DNA of 44,746 nucleotides from contig JANQSP010000074.1 in assembly GCA_028283955.1 (NCBI GenBank), forward strand, positions 1-44,746, in the 5' to 3' direction. Numbering within the stretch: position 1 is the stretch's first letter; every line of letters starts with the position of its first letter. Of this stretch, positions 8,905 to 20,057 are shown piece after piece. Origin of the DNA: Bdellovibrionales bacterium. Its GTDB lineage: Bacteria > Bdellovibrionota > Bdellovibrionia > Bdellovibrionales > UBA1609. The position numbers and the translations under genes were made by a program. A model generated the notes under the pieces. It was not told the DNA's origin and ran no database searches. It saw only the letters and a program-made list of their open reading frames with translations.

Positions 8905-8927
8905 GACTAATCCATTAAAAATACAAT

Positions 8928-9278
8928 TTATAGATTATCTGTATTTTCCGATTTTATCTGTTCTTTTACTTCCGTATTCAATACATAAGGAACATGATTT
9001 ACAAAGAAGTTTAGCCGTGGGCAGAACTTTAACTTTAAAACCCGAGAGATAGCCTTTTGAATAAAATATCTTTCCTGCTCTAAAGAGGCATATATTTCCT
9101 CAGAAGAATCCTTTTCACTCATAACAGATAAAAAAACCTTTGCTGACTTCATATCGTTGGCTATAGACACTTCTTTTACGGAAATAAACCCCTGATATGA
9201 ACACTTCTTTTTTCTTATAAAATATTCCATTAAAACCTTTTGAAGGTTTTTATTCATTTTAAGGAGACGTCGGTTCAC
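8928..9278 (-). CDS. rbfA: Ribosome-binding factor A
   Basis: Small ORF between infB and truB; SVKEVSIANDMKSAKVFLSV...RYFIQKAISRVLKLKFCPRLNFFVN. Confidence 0.88.
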   Translation of the reverse strand: MNRRLLKMNKNLQKVLMEYFIRKKKCSYQGFISVKEVSIANDMKSAKVFLSVMSEKDSSEEIYASLEQERYFIQKAISRVLKLKFCPRLNFFVNHVPYVLNTEVKEQIKSENTDNL

Positions 9279-11698
9279 AGTGTTTCCTTCCTTATTTCTG
9301 TTTGTGTAAAAGTTTCTATAATATCACCGGTTTTTAAGTCTTTATGTTCAAAAAGGCCGATTCCACACTCTTGCCCTTCAACTACTTCTTTAGCCGATTG
9401 TTTAAACCTTTTTAAGCTACTGACTTTTCCTTTATAAATTACTGTATTTTCTCTTATTAAGCGGGCCATATGATTTCCGGCAATTTTACCTTTTAATACT
9501 TTACACCCCGCTATAACCCCTACATTTGAAATAGGAAAAACCTGTTGAACCTCCGCTTTCCCTCCCGGAGTTTCCCGAATATCAGGGTCTAAAAGACTGG
9601 CCATCATGGTTTCCACTTCTTTTAAAAGATCATAAATAACCGTATAGGATTTTACGGTAGTGGATTCTTTTTGGAGTAGCTTTCGGGCTTTGGAGTCTAT
9701 GCCCACATTGAAACAAATCAGTATAGCGGAGGCTGTACTGGCCAGCAAAGCATCACTTTCATTAGCGGGCCCTAAGTTTGCGTGGATGATTTTAGCCTCT
9801 ACTTCTTCTGTATTTAACTTTCCAATGGAGTATTTAATAGCCTCCATGCTGCCTATTACATCTGTTTTTAAAATGATGTTTAAAGTTTTTGTTTTGTTTT
9901 TATGAATTTTTAAAAGTAAATCCTCCATGGATAAGGTACTTTCCTCTTCTTTTTCTTCACTTTTTTGCTCGGATATAAGACGGCGGGCCTCTTTTTCACT
10001 TTTTACCACGTAAAAAGCCTCCCCTACCTGTACTGCCTGGTTAAATCCGGATATTTCAACAGCCATTCCCGGACCGGCGGAAGACACAGTACGCCCTACA
10101 TCATTTGTCATTTGACGGGCCCTTCCCACTTGATTTTCAGCTATTAATATTTGTCCGGATTCAAGAGTGCCGTCCTGTATTAACAAAGTCATTACCCATC
10201 CTCTTCCTTTTTCCAAACGACTTTCAATAACAACACCTAAAGCGGAACGTCTCGGATTGGCTTTTAGTTCGTTTACTTCTGCCAGTAGTGAAATATGTTC
10301 CAGTAAATCTTTGACACCATCTCCTTTTAAAGCCGAGATAGAACAAAAAAAGGTATCCCCTCCCCACTCTTCAGGAACCAATCCATGTTCCATAATTTGC
10401 TTTTTAGTTTGTTCTACATTGGCAGCCGGAAGGTCCACCTTATTAACAGCAACGATAATAGGGACCTTAGCTTCCTTGGCATGGTTAATAGCTTCAATAG
10501 TTTGAGGTTGAGTACCATCGTCCGCTGCAACAACAATAACCACTATATCAGTTACTTTGGCTCCTCTGGCTCTCATGGAGGTGAAAGCGGCATGGCCCGG
10601 TGTATCGATAAAAGTAACAAAGCTGTCTCCAACAGGAACGCTATAGGCTCCGATATGCTGGGTGATACCCCCCGCTTCCTTACTGACAATACGACTTTTT
10701 CGGATGTAATCCAATAAAGTGGTTTTTCCATGATCTACATGACCCATAACGGTTACGACAGGTGGTTTGCTTTGTTTTTCCGCTGCCAGATCTCCAAAAA
10801 ATAAAGACTCAATAACTTTGCCTTTATTTTTGACCATATTTTTTACTTCAAAATTAAATAGAGAAGAGACTACCGTTGCTGTTTCATAATCAAAATGAGA
10901 AGGGATTTTTGAATCAGAAAATAATTGATCTGTTTTTATTTTTTGTATTAAAGCCTGCTTTTTCACTCTCATTTGATGAGAGATATCTTCTATGGAAATA
11001 CTATTATCATACATTTTAATCAGTCTTTTATGTGACTTGGGTGTTGTAATTTGTGTCTTTTTCGAAACCAAACCGGCTGTAATACGTTTTTTCTTTGGCT
11101 GAAAGATAATCTCTCTCTTTCTAAAATCCGTTGCTCTAAATTGCTGATTTTGAGCTTCTTTTTCTGCTCCTGTTTTCTTTTGTTTTTTCTTTTCCGCTTC
11201 ATTAATATCAATAGTTTCGTTAATCTTTTTAAGAATATCCGTTTGACCTTCACCTGCAACCAAGCCCGGACGAATATGTCGATTGGTGAGGGTATTGCCC
11301 GGTAATGTTTCTTTTGTGGATTCTGTTTTTGGTTCTGTTAACTTTTCCTGATTTTTTTCCTCATCCGCTTCTTTTGGTTTTTTCTCTTCCTTTACTCTTC
11401 TGCGTATGATTCCCGTACGTAGAACAGGTTTTTCCTCCTGAGGCGAGTCCTCTTTGGAAACAGCTACCGTTTTTTCAGAGGGGGTTTTTCTTTTTCTAAC
11501 AATGGTTGATTTCTTTCGCACAGTTGGTGAATGAGATACTTTGCCTTTTATTTCAAAGAACTGTCTTATTTTTTCCACATCTTTTTTACTTAAACTTTGC
11601 ATATGATTTTTAACAGGCATATTATGCTCTTTACGAAGCCGGTCCAAAAGCTCGACACTTTTTAAGTTTAGATCTTTGGCTAATTCATATACCTTCAT
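9275..11698 (-). CDS. infB: Translation initiation factor IF-2
   Basis: ORF 807 aa; [36 protein letters not shown] GTPase motifs. Confidence 0.98.
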   Translation of the reverse strand: MKVYELAKDLNLKSVELLDRLRKEHNMPVKNHMQSLSKKDVEKIRQFFEIKGKVSHSPTVRKKSTIVRKRKTPSEKTVAVSKEDSPQEEKPVLRTGIIRRRVKEEKKPKEADEEKNQEKLTEPKTESTKETLPGNTLTNRHIRPGLVAGEGQTDILKKINETIDINEAEKKKQKKTGAEKEAQNQQFRATDFRKREIIFQPKKKRITAGLVSKKTQITTPKSHKRLIKMYDNSISIEDISHQMRVKKQALIQKIKTDQLFSDSKIPSHFDYETATVVSSLFNFEVKNMVKNKGKVIESLFFGDLAAEKQSKPPVVTVMGHVDHGKTTLLDYIRKSRIVSKEAGGITQHIGAYSVPVGDSFVTFIDTPGHAAFTSMRARGAKVTDIVVIVVAADDGTQPQTIEAINHAKEAKVPIIVAVNKVDLPAANVEQTKKQIMEHGLVPEEWGGDTFFCSISALKGDGVKDLLEHISLLAEVNELKANPRRSALGVVIESRLEKGRGWVMTLLIQDGTLESGQILIAENQVGRARQMTNDVGRTVSSAGPGMAVEISGFNQAVQVGEAFYVVKSEKEARRLISEQKSEEKEEESTLSMEDLLLKIHKNKTKTLNIILKTDVIGSMEAIKYSIGKLNTEEVEAKIIHANLGPANESDALLASTASAILICFNVGIDSKARKLLQKESTTVKSYTVIYDLLKEVETMMASLLDPDIRETPGGKAEVQQVFPISNVGVIAGCKVLKGKIAGNHMARLIRENTVIYKGKVSSLKRFKQSAKEVVEGQECGIGLFEHKDLKTGDIIETFTQTEIRKETL

Positions 11699-11742
11699 TA
11701 AAAACCCTTATTTCCGCTTTCATTATTTAATCGTTAATTTAA

Positions 11743-13251
11743 TTATTCTGTACTTTCAGGCCCCTTTGGCTCCTCTTCTTTTTCTGTTACCTGATCTGTA
11801 TTTTTATTATCTGCACTCTGAGAAGTGGATTTTTCACTATTCTCCTGTGTTTCAGCCCCCTCTTCCAATTGAGCCAACTCCTCTTTTAGTTTTTGGTCAG
11901 CTTGAGCTTTAATATCCTCGGCGGAAGACACCGGTTTCTTTTGTGTCTTAAGAGGGGGGGCTTCCGGAACCTCCACACCTTCTTCTTTGTATTTTTCCAC
12001 CAGCTGTATGGCTTTTTTAATTAAATTTCCCGCTGCTTCCTCATTTTCATAACCTGGTATAAGCATCATTCTTCCAACAGAAGAAGAGGCAATTTCCTGA
12101 AAAGAGTTAATTCCGAATTGATATATATTTTCTGCCATAGTTTCATTAATTTCAGGCAAAAGCTTAAGATTAAAAATCGCTTTTCGTTTTCTTTCTTCAA
12201 ATTCAGTTAGAGATACAATATTTAAATTCCATTTAGTTAAACTAACTGCCAGACGAACATTTTGTCCCTTTTTTCCAATAGCCAGGGAAAGCTGGTCATC
12301 AGAAACAATCACTTCCATTTCCTCGTTTTCCTCATCTACCAATACTTTTGATATTTTTGCCGGAGCCAGAGCATTACATACATATTTTACAGGATCTTCA
12401 TCATAAGTAATAACATCAATTCTTTCTCCTTTTAGTTCTTGTGTAATATTTTGAACACGATTTCCCTTCATACCAACACAAGCTCCAACAGGATGAACTG
12501 CTGAGTCTGTGCTATATACAGCGATTTTGGCTCTTTGCCCGGGTTCTCTGGCAGCAGAAACAATTTTGACAATACCTTCATAAATTTCAGGGACTTCTTT
12601 TTCAAAAAGCTTTATCAAATAGTCCGGATGGGCACGAGACATAATAATCTGCGGTCCCCGTGTTGTCTGCCTTACCTCAAGAATATAGCCTTGAATCCGA
12701 TCTCCCGGATTATATCTTTCACCATAAATTTGCTCTTTTCTTGGAACATACGCTTCAATTTTTTCCAAATCCACAACCACCATACCTCGGTCCACGCGAC
12801 GAACCACTCCTGATACAACCTCTCCTTTTCGTTTTTCAAATTCATTGAAAACCATTTCATTTTCTGCATCTTTGAGACTCTGAACCACAATTTGTTTAGC
12901 CATATAGGCGTCAATCCTTCCCAAAGCTTCTGACTGTAAAGGAACCCCTATTTGGTCTTTCACACATGTTTCAGGGTCCATTTTTAAAGCATCGCTCAGT
13001 TTTATTTCAATCTCTTCATCCACAAATTTGTCATCTTCCACTACTTCTTTGAACTCATACAATTCAAGTTGCCCTGTATCTTCATTGTATTTCACCTCGA
13101 TATCCCTATAGGTTCCGTATTTTTTCCTGGCAGCGGATAAAAGTCCGTTAACAATTGAGTTGATGACTATTTTTTTATCTATACCTCTGTCCTTGCTAAC
13201 TTGATCAATGAGTCGACCCAACTCAGAAAAAGCATTTGTTATTGTACTCAT
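11743..13251 (-). CDS. nusA: Transcription termination/antitermination factor NusA
   Basis: ORF; S1 and KH regions (GACVGMKGNRVQNITQELKGERIDVI, SLAIGKKGQNVRLAV). Confidence 0.97.
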   Translation of the reverse strand: MSTITNAFSELGRLIDQVSKDRGIDKKIVINSIVNGLLSAARKKYGTYRDIEVKYNEDTGQLELYEFKEVVEDDKFVDEEIEIKLSDALKMDPETCVKDQIGVPLQSEALGRIDAYMAKQIVVQSLKDAENEMVFNEFEKRKGEVVSGVVRRVDRGMVVVDLEKIEAYVPRKEQIYGERYNPGDRIQGYILEVRQTTRGPQIIMSRAHPDYLIKLFEKEVPEIYEGIVKIVSAAREPGQRAKIAVYSTDSAVHPVGACVGMKGNRVQNITQELKGERIDVITYDEDPVKYVCNALAPAKISKVLVDEENEEMEVIVSDDQLSLAIGKKGQNVRLAVSLTKWNLNIVSLTEFEERKRKAIFNLKLLPEINETMAENIYQFGINSFQEIASSSVGRMMLIPGYENEEAAGNLIKKAIQLVEKYKEEGVEVPEAPPLKTQKKPVSSAEDIKAQADQKLKEELAQLEEGAETQENSEKSTSQSADNKNTDQVTEKEEEPKGPESTE

Positions 13252-13269
13252 AATGACTCTCCTTTGATA

Positions 13270-13746
13270 TTATTTTGTACCTTCAAATACTACATGTGCT
13301 TTTTTAATAACATTCATGGGAATTGTCCAATTTAAAAAGCCATCATTTAAACTGACTATATTATCTCTGCAGCTGCACAACTGACCCTTTAATACTGTAG
13401 TCTGTACTTTTCTTTCTGATTTTTCGTCATAGCAAACAACAGGTTGACTGGTATGGACCTGCACTTCTTTTCCAACCGCAGACATAAAATGCCAGTCTTT
13501 TTTCAGTTTCCTTTCCAGACCGGGACTGGACACCTCACATTCTATATTTTCCATTCCCTCTGATTCAAACAAAAACAACAAAGACTTCATAAATTTTTCA
13601 CAAACACTTAAGTCAACAGAATCAGTTTTATTGGTAATATATATTTTTAAAATATGAGGTTTAAACTCCACATCATAAATAAGCAAATTGTTCATTTTAC
13701 CTGCCAAATCAATCAACTGAAGTATTTTTTGACTGTATTTTTTCAT
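13270..13746 (-). CDS. rimP: Ribosome maturation factor RimP
   Basis: ORF directly upstream of nusA; ENIECEVSSPGLERKLKKDWHF motif. Confidence 0.92.
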   Translation of the reverse strand: MKKYSQKILQLIDLAGKMNNLLIYDVEFKPHILKIYITNKTDSVDLSVCEKFMKSLLFLFESEGMENIECEVSSPGLERKLKKDWHFMSAVGKEVQVHTSQPVVCYDEKSERKVQTTVLKGQLCSCRDNIVSLNDGFLNWTIPMNVIKKAHVVFEGTK

Positions 13747-13766
13747 GCTTCTTTTCTTTTGAAGAT

Positions 13767-13795
13767 AAAAAAAGAGGGCCCTAAGGGCCCTCTTT
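13767..13795 (-). terminator. Intrinsic-terminator-like hairpin in rimP leader (candidate attenuator)
   Basis: Perfect inverted repeat AAAGAGGGCCC-TAA-GGGCCCTCTTT (13771-13795) followed on the minus strand by a run of seven T (13773-13767); 20 nt upstream of the rimP ATG. Confidence 0.8.
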
Positions 13796-13936
13796 ACAGG
13801 TTAGAAGTAGCAAATAAAATATAAAAAATCAATAATTTTTAAATTGGAATAAAAGGAGAAGCACATCTTTTTCAGGACAGACATTAAATCATGTTATTTC
13901 CACGCCGAGGGTAAATAAACGCCCTCAAAACGAAGA

Positions 13937-13959
13937 AAGCCGACTAATATAGCCGGCTT
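13937..13959 (-). terminator. Weak hairpin downstream of the outer-membrane protein gene, possible terminator
   Basis: AAGCCG...CGGCTT stem followed on the minus strand by TTTCTTCG. Confidence 0.35.
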
Positions 13960-13989
13960 CCCCATTAAGAAGAGAGAATCGTTCTGAGG

Positions 13990-15105
13990 TTAGAAATACA
14001 GTTTGGCATTTATGGAGGCAATAATCCAATTCGTCTCTTCCACTTTAATACGTTCGTATTCTTCATAGCCATGATAGTAATCATAGTCATAATCACTGGT
14101 TTCTGTTATGCGGTTGTTATATATATTCAATATATTCACGAACAGATTAAAACCAATTGATATTCTTTTATTTAATAGGAAGTCCGCTCCGACATTGGCA
14201 CCTAAATCAATAGAATCAGCTTTATTTTGGTTGTCACATCTATCCAGAGTCAGTCCGTCGCAAGCATTACGGGAGTTAACATTGTCAGAATACACCCAGT
14301 AATTATAAGAGATGGAAGTCCCAACATAAGGTTTAAAGCGGTTGGAAGAAGGGGTGTATTTTAGTGATAAAACTCCGCTTAATTGATATATGTCTGTTGA
14401 ATCGTATGAACCATAATCATCTGTATTGTTTGCATACATGTCCAACATACTTATAGCGTGCTTTGAGTAAAGGAAAGAGCTTTCCAAAATAAGCCCACTA
14501 TCGTCAGAGGCTCCAAAGGAAAGTCCGAAACTTCCATGAGAGTCTATATTTTTAATCGCACGGGTTAAATTGGAAGATTGCCCGAGATGAATCCCCACAT
14601 ATACACTGTCCTCATCTTTATCCTGAACAGGTGCAACCAACTCAGCATATATTTCACTGTTATCAACTGCTTTTCCATCTTCCACAGCAACAGCTTGAGA
14701 GGGATGAGCAATTACTGTCTGTTGAGCCGGTTTTTCTCCAAACAATTTCGTTAAACGCTCCTGCTCGTCCCTGAGTCTGGAGCTTTCTAATTGTTCTACA
14801 ATTTTTTGTTCTGTTTGCATTTCCGCTTCTTGACGGGATTTTTTCAACTCAGATGCATAAGTAGTGGAAATAGGTGCCCCTACTACACGTACTACAGGCT
14901 GATTGGAAACCTGTGCATTTTGATCATGCATAGATTGCTGATCCACCTGCTGATTATTCATTATAACCACTTTAGGGTTGGCTTTTGCCGTTGCTCCCTG
15001 TTTTTCCTCTATAACAAGGTCTTCTTTATCAACTTCCACAATCTCTTCCGCTATCACAGGAAGAGAAAGAAAAGACCCCATTAAAATGATAGCTAATTGT
15101 TTCAT
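13990..15105 (-). CDS. Outer-membrane beta-barrel protein
   Basis: Signal peptide MKQLAIILMGSFLSLPVIA-EE, alternating beta-strand pattern in the C-terminal half, terminal Phe. Confidence 0.75.
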   Translation of the reverse strand: MKQLAIILMGSFLSLPVIAEEIVEVDKEDLVIEEKQGATAKANPKVVIMNNQQVDQQSMHDQNAQVSNQPVVRVVGAPISTTYASELKKSRQEAEMQTEQKIVEQLESSRLRDEQERLTKLFGEKPAQQTVIAHPSQAVAVEDGKAVDNSEIYAELVAPVQDKDEDSVYVGIHLGQSSNLTRAIKNIDSHGSFGLSFGASDDSGLILESSFLYSKHAISMLDMYANNTDDYGSYDSTDIYQLSGVLSLKYTPSSNRFKPYVGTSISYNYWVYSDNVNSRNACDGLTLDRCDNQNKADSIDLGANVGADFLLNKRISIGFNLFVNILNIYNNRITETSDYDYDYYHGYEEYERIKVEETNWIIASINAKLYF

Positions 15106-15392
15106 TTTTTTACCTCCTCAAAATTAGTCTGTTTTTTCTTTCTCATGTTAAAATTAGAGATGCAAAAACAGTGCCTTTAATGATATTTATGAGGTAAATA
15201 TTATATCTATTTAAAATTATTGATTTTTTTTAATCTAGAAAAACAAGATTTCTAAGAAGGATAAAACATAAAACGTTTATTTTTCTGACAGTAGTGAAAA
15301 TTTTTTACTTTTTTCACCTCTCATCTGCAATTTCTATGCCAGTGCTCATTTGTTGATATGATTCTTTTTTTATAAGATGATTCTATTTTTAA

Positions 15393-15476
15393 GCCTCGGT
15401 GGCGGAATTGGTAGACGCGCATGACTCAAAATCATGTGATCGCAAGATCGTGGGAGTTCGAGTCTCCCCCGAGGCA
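15393..15476 (+). tRNA. tRNA-Leu (anticodon CAA)
   Basis: Acceptor GCCTCGG/CCGAGGC with A73; anticodon stem CATGA-CTCAAAA-TCATG giving CAA; long class II variable arm; TTCGAGT T-loop; CCA not encoded. Confidence 0.96.
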
Positions 15477-15489
15477 TATTTAACGTGAA

Positions 15490-16281
15490 ATGAAAAAAAT
15501 AAGACTTATTTATCGATTATTATACTTTATCTCTTGTGTATTGATTTTAGTTATTTTCAGTACATTTGTTTCATTGTTTGTAAAAGATAAAACAAACCGG
15601 CAAAAAAAAATATCAACCTTAATCCGATTTTTATCAAAAAAGCTAATGAAGGCCATTGGTTTTACAGTAAAAGCAGAAGGGCTAAATAACCTTCAGGAAA
15701 ATCAAAATTACCTAATTGTGGCAAACCACGTAAGTTATACTGATATAACTTTGATTCATTCCTTCATAAAGAACAATTGTTTTATTACACATTATGAATG
15801 GCAGGAGAACAGCCCTTTCTTAAACCTCATAGCCAAAAAAGCCAAAGTCTATTTTATAGAAAGAAGGGATTTAAAAAATATCAGGAAAGAACTAAGGGAA
15901 ACAGCTGATATTTTAAAAAGAGGTCTCCATTTGGTTTTTTTCCCGGAAGGAACAAGTACAGACGGATCACGGATTTTACCTTTTCACCCCCTGTTTTTCA
16001 CTACAGCGACAAGAACGGAACGATCTGTCCTTCCCGTTTGTATAAACTATAAAAAAATAAATAATGTTCCGATTACAGAAAAAGACAGGGACCTGGTATA
16101 TTGGTACGACCATAAAATAAGCTTTACAGCACATCTCTTGAGGTTTCTTCAGTTAAAATCCATAGAGGTAAATATAAAGTTTCTCTCCCCTCTTAGCTCA
16201 GAAAATAAAAACAGTCGCAATCTGGCTGTTGAAAGCAGAGAGTGCATTCAAAAACACTTTATTCCTTTAAACGCGGATTGA
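15490..16281 (+). CDS. plsC: 1-acyl-sn-glycerol-3-phosphate acyltransferase family protein
   Basis: ORF; VANHVSYTDI (HX4D), FFPEGTSTDG motifs. Confidence 0.9.
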   Translation: MKKIRLIYRLLYFISCVLILVIFSTFVSLFVKDKTNRQKKISTLIRFLSKKLMKAIGFTVKAEGLNNLQENQNYLIVANHVSYTDITLIHSFIKNNCFITHYEWQENSPFLNLIAKKAKVYFIERRDLKNIRKELRETADILKRGLHLVFFPEGTSTDGSRILPFHPLFFTTATRTERSVLPVCINYKKINNVPITEKDRDLVYWYDHKISFTAHLLRFLQLKSIEVNIKFLSPLSSENKNSRNLAVESRECIQKHFIPLNAD

Positions 16282-16300
16282 GAAGTTAAGTAAAGTATGG

Positions 16301-18436
16301 TTAATGAAAAGCTCTGCGACAGACATTTAGTTGTTCTTGTATTTCTCTGTTATTGGGATCCCTCCTAAGTTGTTCCTCCAGTATAAACTTTGTTTGTAAG
16401 AAAAAACCGGATGTATAAGAAAAAGCTTCAATAGACACTCCGGTTTGCCAAACCGGCTCTGTGGATAAAGATACCCCTTTTCTATACATCTTTTTCAAGG
16501 CTTGTAAATGACCTGTCAGGGCGGCTAAATCAGCATAATTTATTCCAGGCAATACTTCACCCCTTAAAAAGCTTTTTGTTACTGAAGAATGGTTGATTAA
16601 CATGTCCATAATACGCAAATGGTCTTTATAATATTCATCATATTTATACAATACACCACCCATTAGAATAGCGGTTACCATGCTATCCCTTATTACAAAC
16701 CCTCTCTCATGAAAAGTGGGATCGGCCCCCTGATCTAATAAATATTGAACTGACTCTACCTGGTTGGAGCGGATGGCTTCACTTAATAAAGAACCCATGG
16801 ATGAATAAAACAGTAAAGAGGAGTCATTCTGGGGAAGCACCGTTGCGTTCATCCTGTTCAGTAAATCAAATTCCCGTATAGTCCTCTGACTCCAATAATC
16901 CTCAGCATAGTACTGATTTCCAAATAACGGTTTTTGTAATATATCTCTTGCTTCTGGATTATTAGAGAATATCCTGTCGATTGTCTGTGTATCACCTCTA
17001 TAAATAGCTTGTATTATTTCTTTTACATCACGGTATTCACTTTTCTCTGTTTTTTCCCCTGTTTTTTCATCAAATAATAATGACGATATTGATACATAAC
17101 GTGTGCTCTCTTCATCTGAAAGCCGGTCCCGTAACATTTGAAACAAAAAGTAATATCTGAGGTAATGCCACATTACATCTCTTTCCTTAGGTGATATTTT
17201 TTCCACCTCCATCCTTTGAAACACTTCAAAAGAAGGTGTGTCCGCCCGGGCATCAAATAAAAACATCAGTGGATCCAAATTAACAACAGTGTCGTATTTA
17301 AACCATACTGCCTTATAATCTTTTGTCATATAGGAGTTGCGCAAACTAACCTGCTGTGGAAAGGGTGCACCATTTTCATGCAAAAATTTAGCAAGTTCAG
17401 GTTTGTTCTGTTCAGCTGCCAATAAAGTTAAAGTTCTTCTTTTCTCGTCCAAAAGATCCATATCCAACCTGTGCTTTTGCTCAAAAAGATATCTTACAGC
17501 CGGGAAAGAAAGATCATCCGCTTTATCCACCGCCTGAAAGACAGGTGTCCAACCTCGAAAATCAGGAAGATTAAAATTAACTTCCGGATGCTTTGATAGA
17601 GCGGATATATAACTCTGAGCTATTTTCCACTCTTTGATTAATGCTGTATGTGAAACAGTCTGTAATAAATAGTTTTGGATATTAACATTCAGACCGGGAA
17701 GCCCTAGCATTCTGTGAAATAATATTGTTCTGTTCGCTTCCACCAATTCATGCAAAACAGAAGTAAAAGGTAAGGTTAATTGACTAATGAAGGATCGAAC
17801 TCTATCTTTGTTTTCTCCAAATTTTTCAAGAAAATCACCAATATAATCCTTATAATCTTTAATATAAACACCAATATCTCTCGCGATATTCCATTCCACC
17901 AGCAACTTCAATAACTCTTCTTCAGGAATGTTCTTATATAGTGCAAACAAAAACAAATTAAGTTTTTCAAAATTGTCATAACCATAGTGACTAGCAAAAG
18001 CTATGAGCCTTTCTGCTGTAACAGGTTCGCGTGGATTAAATAAAAAACTTACGTCTTCAAATGATTTCTCTTCGGTTGGCTGAATGACATCGTTTTTGTT
18101 TTCAAATTTCCCTCTTTTCTGTAGTATCACTATTGGCAGCTCTGTAAAATACCATTGATGAAATAGTTGAATGTATCTATAACTTTCCCGTTTTGACGAA
18201 TCCTCCCTACTCGCATTCCACATTTCCTGAGGGGACAAAATAGAACCTGATACCTGAGAATCAACACTCTTTATATACCTTTCAGTATTGGAAATAACAA
18301 TCTTGTTATTATCATCAACTTGGATAAAAACAGATAAAGGAGGTGATTTAAATTCACCGGATGGTAACTTATTTTCGGCAAAACTAAAGTAAGGCAACAA
18401 AGAGAAAAGCGAGAAAGTGGCAATCAGTTGTAACAT
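16301..18436 (-). CDS. Secreted ankyrin-repeat-containing protein
   Basis: Signal-peptide-like N-terminus; segments such as RGWTPVFQAVDKADDLSFPAVRYLFEQ, RRTLTLLAAEQNKPELAKFLHENGAP, LLSEAIRSNQVESVQYLLDQGADP. Confidence 0.8.
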   Translation of the reverse strand: MLQLIATFSLFSLLPYFSFAENKLPSGEFKSPPLSVFIQVDDNNKIVISNTERYIKSVDSQVSGSILSPQEMWNASREDSSKRESYRYIQLFHQWYFTELPIVILQKRGKFENKNDVIQPTEEKSFEDVSFLFNPREPVTAERLIAFASHYGYDNFEKLNLFLFALYKNIPEEELLKLLVEWNIARDIGVYIKDYKDYIGDFLEKFGENKDRVRSFISQLTLPFTSVLHELVEANRTILFHRMLGLPGLNVNIQNYLLQTVSHTALIKEWKIAQSYISALSKHPEVNFNLPDFRGWTPVFQAVDKADDLSFPAVRYLFEQKHRLDMDLLDEKRRTLTLLAAEQNKPELAKFLHENGAPFPQQVSLRNSYMTKDYKAVWFKYDTVVNLDPLMFLFDARADTPSFEVFQRMEVEKISPKERDVMWHYLRYYFLFQMLRDRLSDEESTRYVSISSLLFDEKTGEKTEKSEYRDVKEIIQAIYRGDTQTIDRIFSNNPEARDILQKPLFGNQYYAEDYWSQRTIREFDLLNRMNATVLPQNDSSLLFYSSMGSLLSEAIRSNQVESVQYLLDQGADPTFHERGFVIRDSMVTAILMGGVLYKYDEYYKDHLRIMDMLINHSSVTKSFLRGEVLPGINYADLAALTGHLQALKKMYRKGVSLSTEPVWQTGVSIEAFSYTSGFFLQTKFILEEQLRRDPNNREIQEQLNVCRRAFH

Positions 18437-18536
18437 AGAAGGTGAATAATAAAAATTTTAATAAAAAATGCAATAAAAAAATACAAGAAATGTATTTTTT
18501 ATAGGCTATATACTATAGAAATACAAGTGTAAAAAA

Positions 18537-19958
18537 CTATAAAAAAGCTTTATAACTTTTTATAGTAACAGGCTCAAAATCCTTTAGTTGAGATTTTATG
18601 TAATCAGCATGGGTAAGAATTAAAATTTTAAGATGATGAGGTTGAAAGTGCTTTTTAATTATAGTGTTTACTGTATTTAGAGTTAAAGCTGATAGTTTTT
18701 TAAAATACCCCTCAGCATAAACATAAGGTATATTCTGGCTGTTAAGGTGCATAAGGTAATATGCAAAACTATCAGCGGAAGAAACACCTGTAATAAACTG
18801 ATTTTTTAACAGCTGCTTGGCCTTTTTTAATTCTTCTGTGGTAATACCTTCCTTATAAAAGTTTTCCAATACACCTATTATCTCCAGTAAAGCATTACCA
18901 ACTTTATCATTGCGTACAGCCAAACCCATTTTAAAAGCCCCCAATTCCCTATTAGCGGAAAGATAAGACGAAATACTATATGTCAATCCCTTTTGTACAC
19001 GTATACGGTTCATAAGGTGGGAACTAAAACTCCCTCCTAAAATAACATTGGCCACTTTTGCAGCAAGATAATCAGGATGTGAGCGATTTAAAGAAGTATA
19101 CCCTATTCTGATTTCAGACTGAATAGCGGCTACATTATCAACAAGTAATACTTCTGTTTTTTTAACAGCCGGAATAACTGAAGCAGAAACCTGTTTGCCT
19201 GTCTTATTTTCCGGAAGAGCCGGTTTCCATTTTCCAAAAGAGGATTCCAGCTTTTGAATAATATCATTTGGAAATTGACCGGATACACTTAATACCGCTT
19301 TTTCAGGTATAAAGTAACTATTATAAAAGCTTCTAACATCCTCTAATGTGATGTTTTTAAGACCTTTTAAATTTCCATTTTGATAATAACCATAGGGGTG
19401 AGATTCATAGAGATATTTATTAAATACTCTGCTTGAATAAAAGGAAAAGTCTTCTGTACTTCTTTCTACCCAATTAATAGCTTTTTTTCTGGCTCTTTCA
19501 AACTCCTCTTTTGAGAATGCAGGTTGTGTAATAATTTTAGAAAATATATCCAAAATATCTTTATCCAGCCAGGAAAGGGTGTCCACCGAAAAAGAAACGG
19601 AATCTTTATCCAGATTGTATAAAAAAGAGGTACCAAGAAGCTCTAAATTTTCAGCTACTTGTGTTGCTGAAAAATCTTTTGAGCCTTTATCAATAAGTTC
19701 ACTTAATAAAGACATAAGACCTTGCTTATCTTCAGGGTCCACACTGGAACCCTCTTTAAACATAATAGATAAAGATAGATATGGCAGGTTATCCTCCACC
19801 AATAGAACCTCTAAACCATTAGAAAGCGTCTTTCTTGTAAATGTATAGGGTCGATAGCTGTCTATTTCATTCATGGTTATGTCCTTCCAAAAACAATAAA
19901 AAACAACTGAACTAACAATGATTAACAGTACTGGAAAAATATATAATTGTTTTTTCAT
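18537..19958 (-). CDS. M16-family peptidase homologue lacking HxxEH (putative non-catalytic partner)
   Basis: ORF; M16 fold motifs (LSNGLEVLLVEDNLPYLSLSIMFKEGS, LGGSFSSHLMNRIRVQKGLTYSISSYL) but LLSEL at the zinc-site position. Confidence 0.88.
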   Translation of the reverse strand: MKKQLYIFPVLLIIVSSVVFYCFWKDITMNEIDSYRPYTFTRKTLSNGLEVLLVEDNLPYLSLSIMFKEGSSVDPEDKQGLMSLLSELIDKGSKDFSATQVAENLELLGTSFLYNLDKDSVSFSVDTLSWLDKDILDIFSKIITQPAFSKEEFERARKKAINWVERSTEDFSFYSSRVFNKYLYESHPYGYYQNGNLKGLKNITLEDVRSFYNSYFIPEKAVLSVSGQFPNDIIQKLESSFGKWKPALPENKTGKQVSASVIPAVKKTEVLLVDNVAAIQSEIRIGYTSLNRSHPDYLAAKVANVILGGSFSSHLMNRIRVQKGLTYSISSYLSANRELGAFKMGLAVRNDKVGNALLEIIGVLENFYKEGITTEELKKAKQLLKNQFITGVSSADSFAYYLMHLNSQNIPYVYAEGYFKKLSALTLNTVNTIIKKHFQPHHLKILILTHADYIKSQLKDFEPVTIKSYKAFL

Positions 19959-20057
19959 GTTTATCTTAATTATAGCTTGTTATAAATTATTATGATCTTT
20001 TACCTGATTTTTCATTAGTTCATTTTATTTCAAACCATATCTTTCCCAATAATTACG

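Noticed and set aside
15293-15317. Inverted repeat gtgaaaattttttacttttttcac upstream of the tRNA
   Set aside because: AT-rich and short; consistent with chance in low-GC sequence.
15393-15476. tRNA-Leu as an integration site of a mobile island
   Set aside because: No integrase, attachment-site repeat or phage genes nearby.
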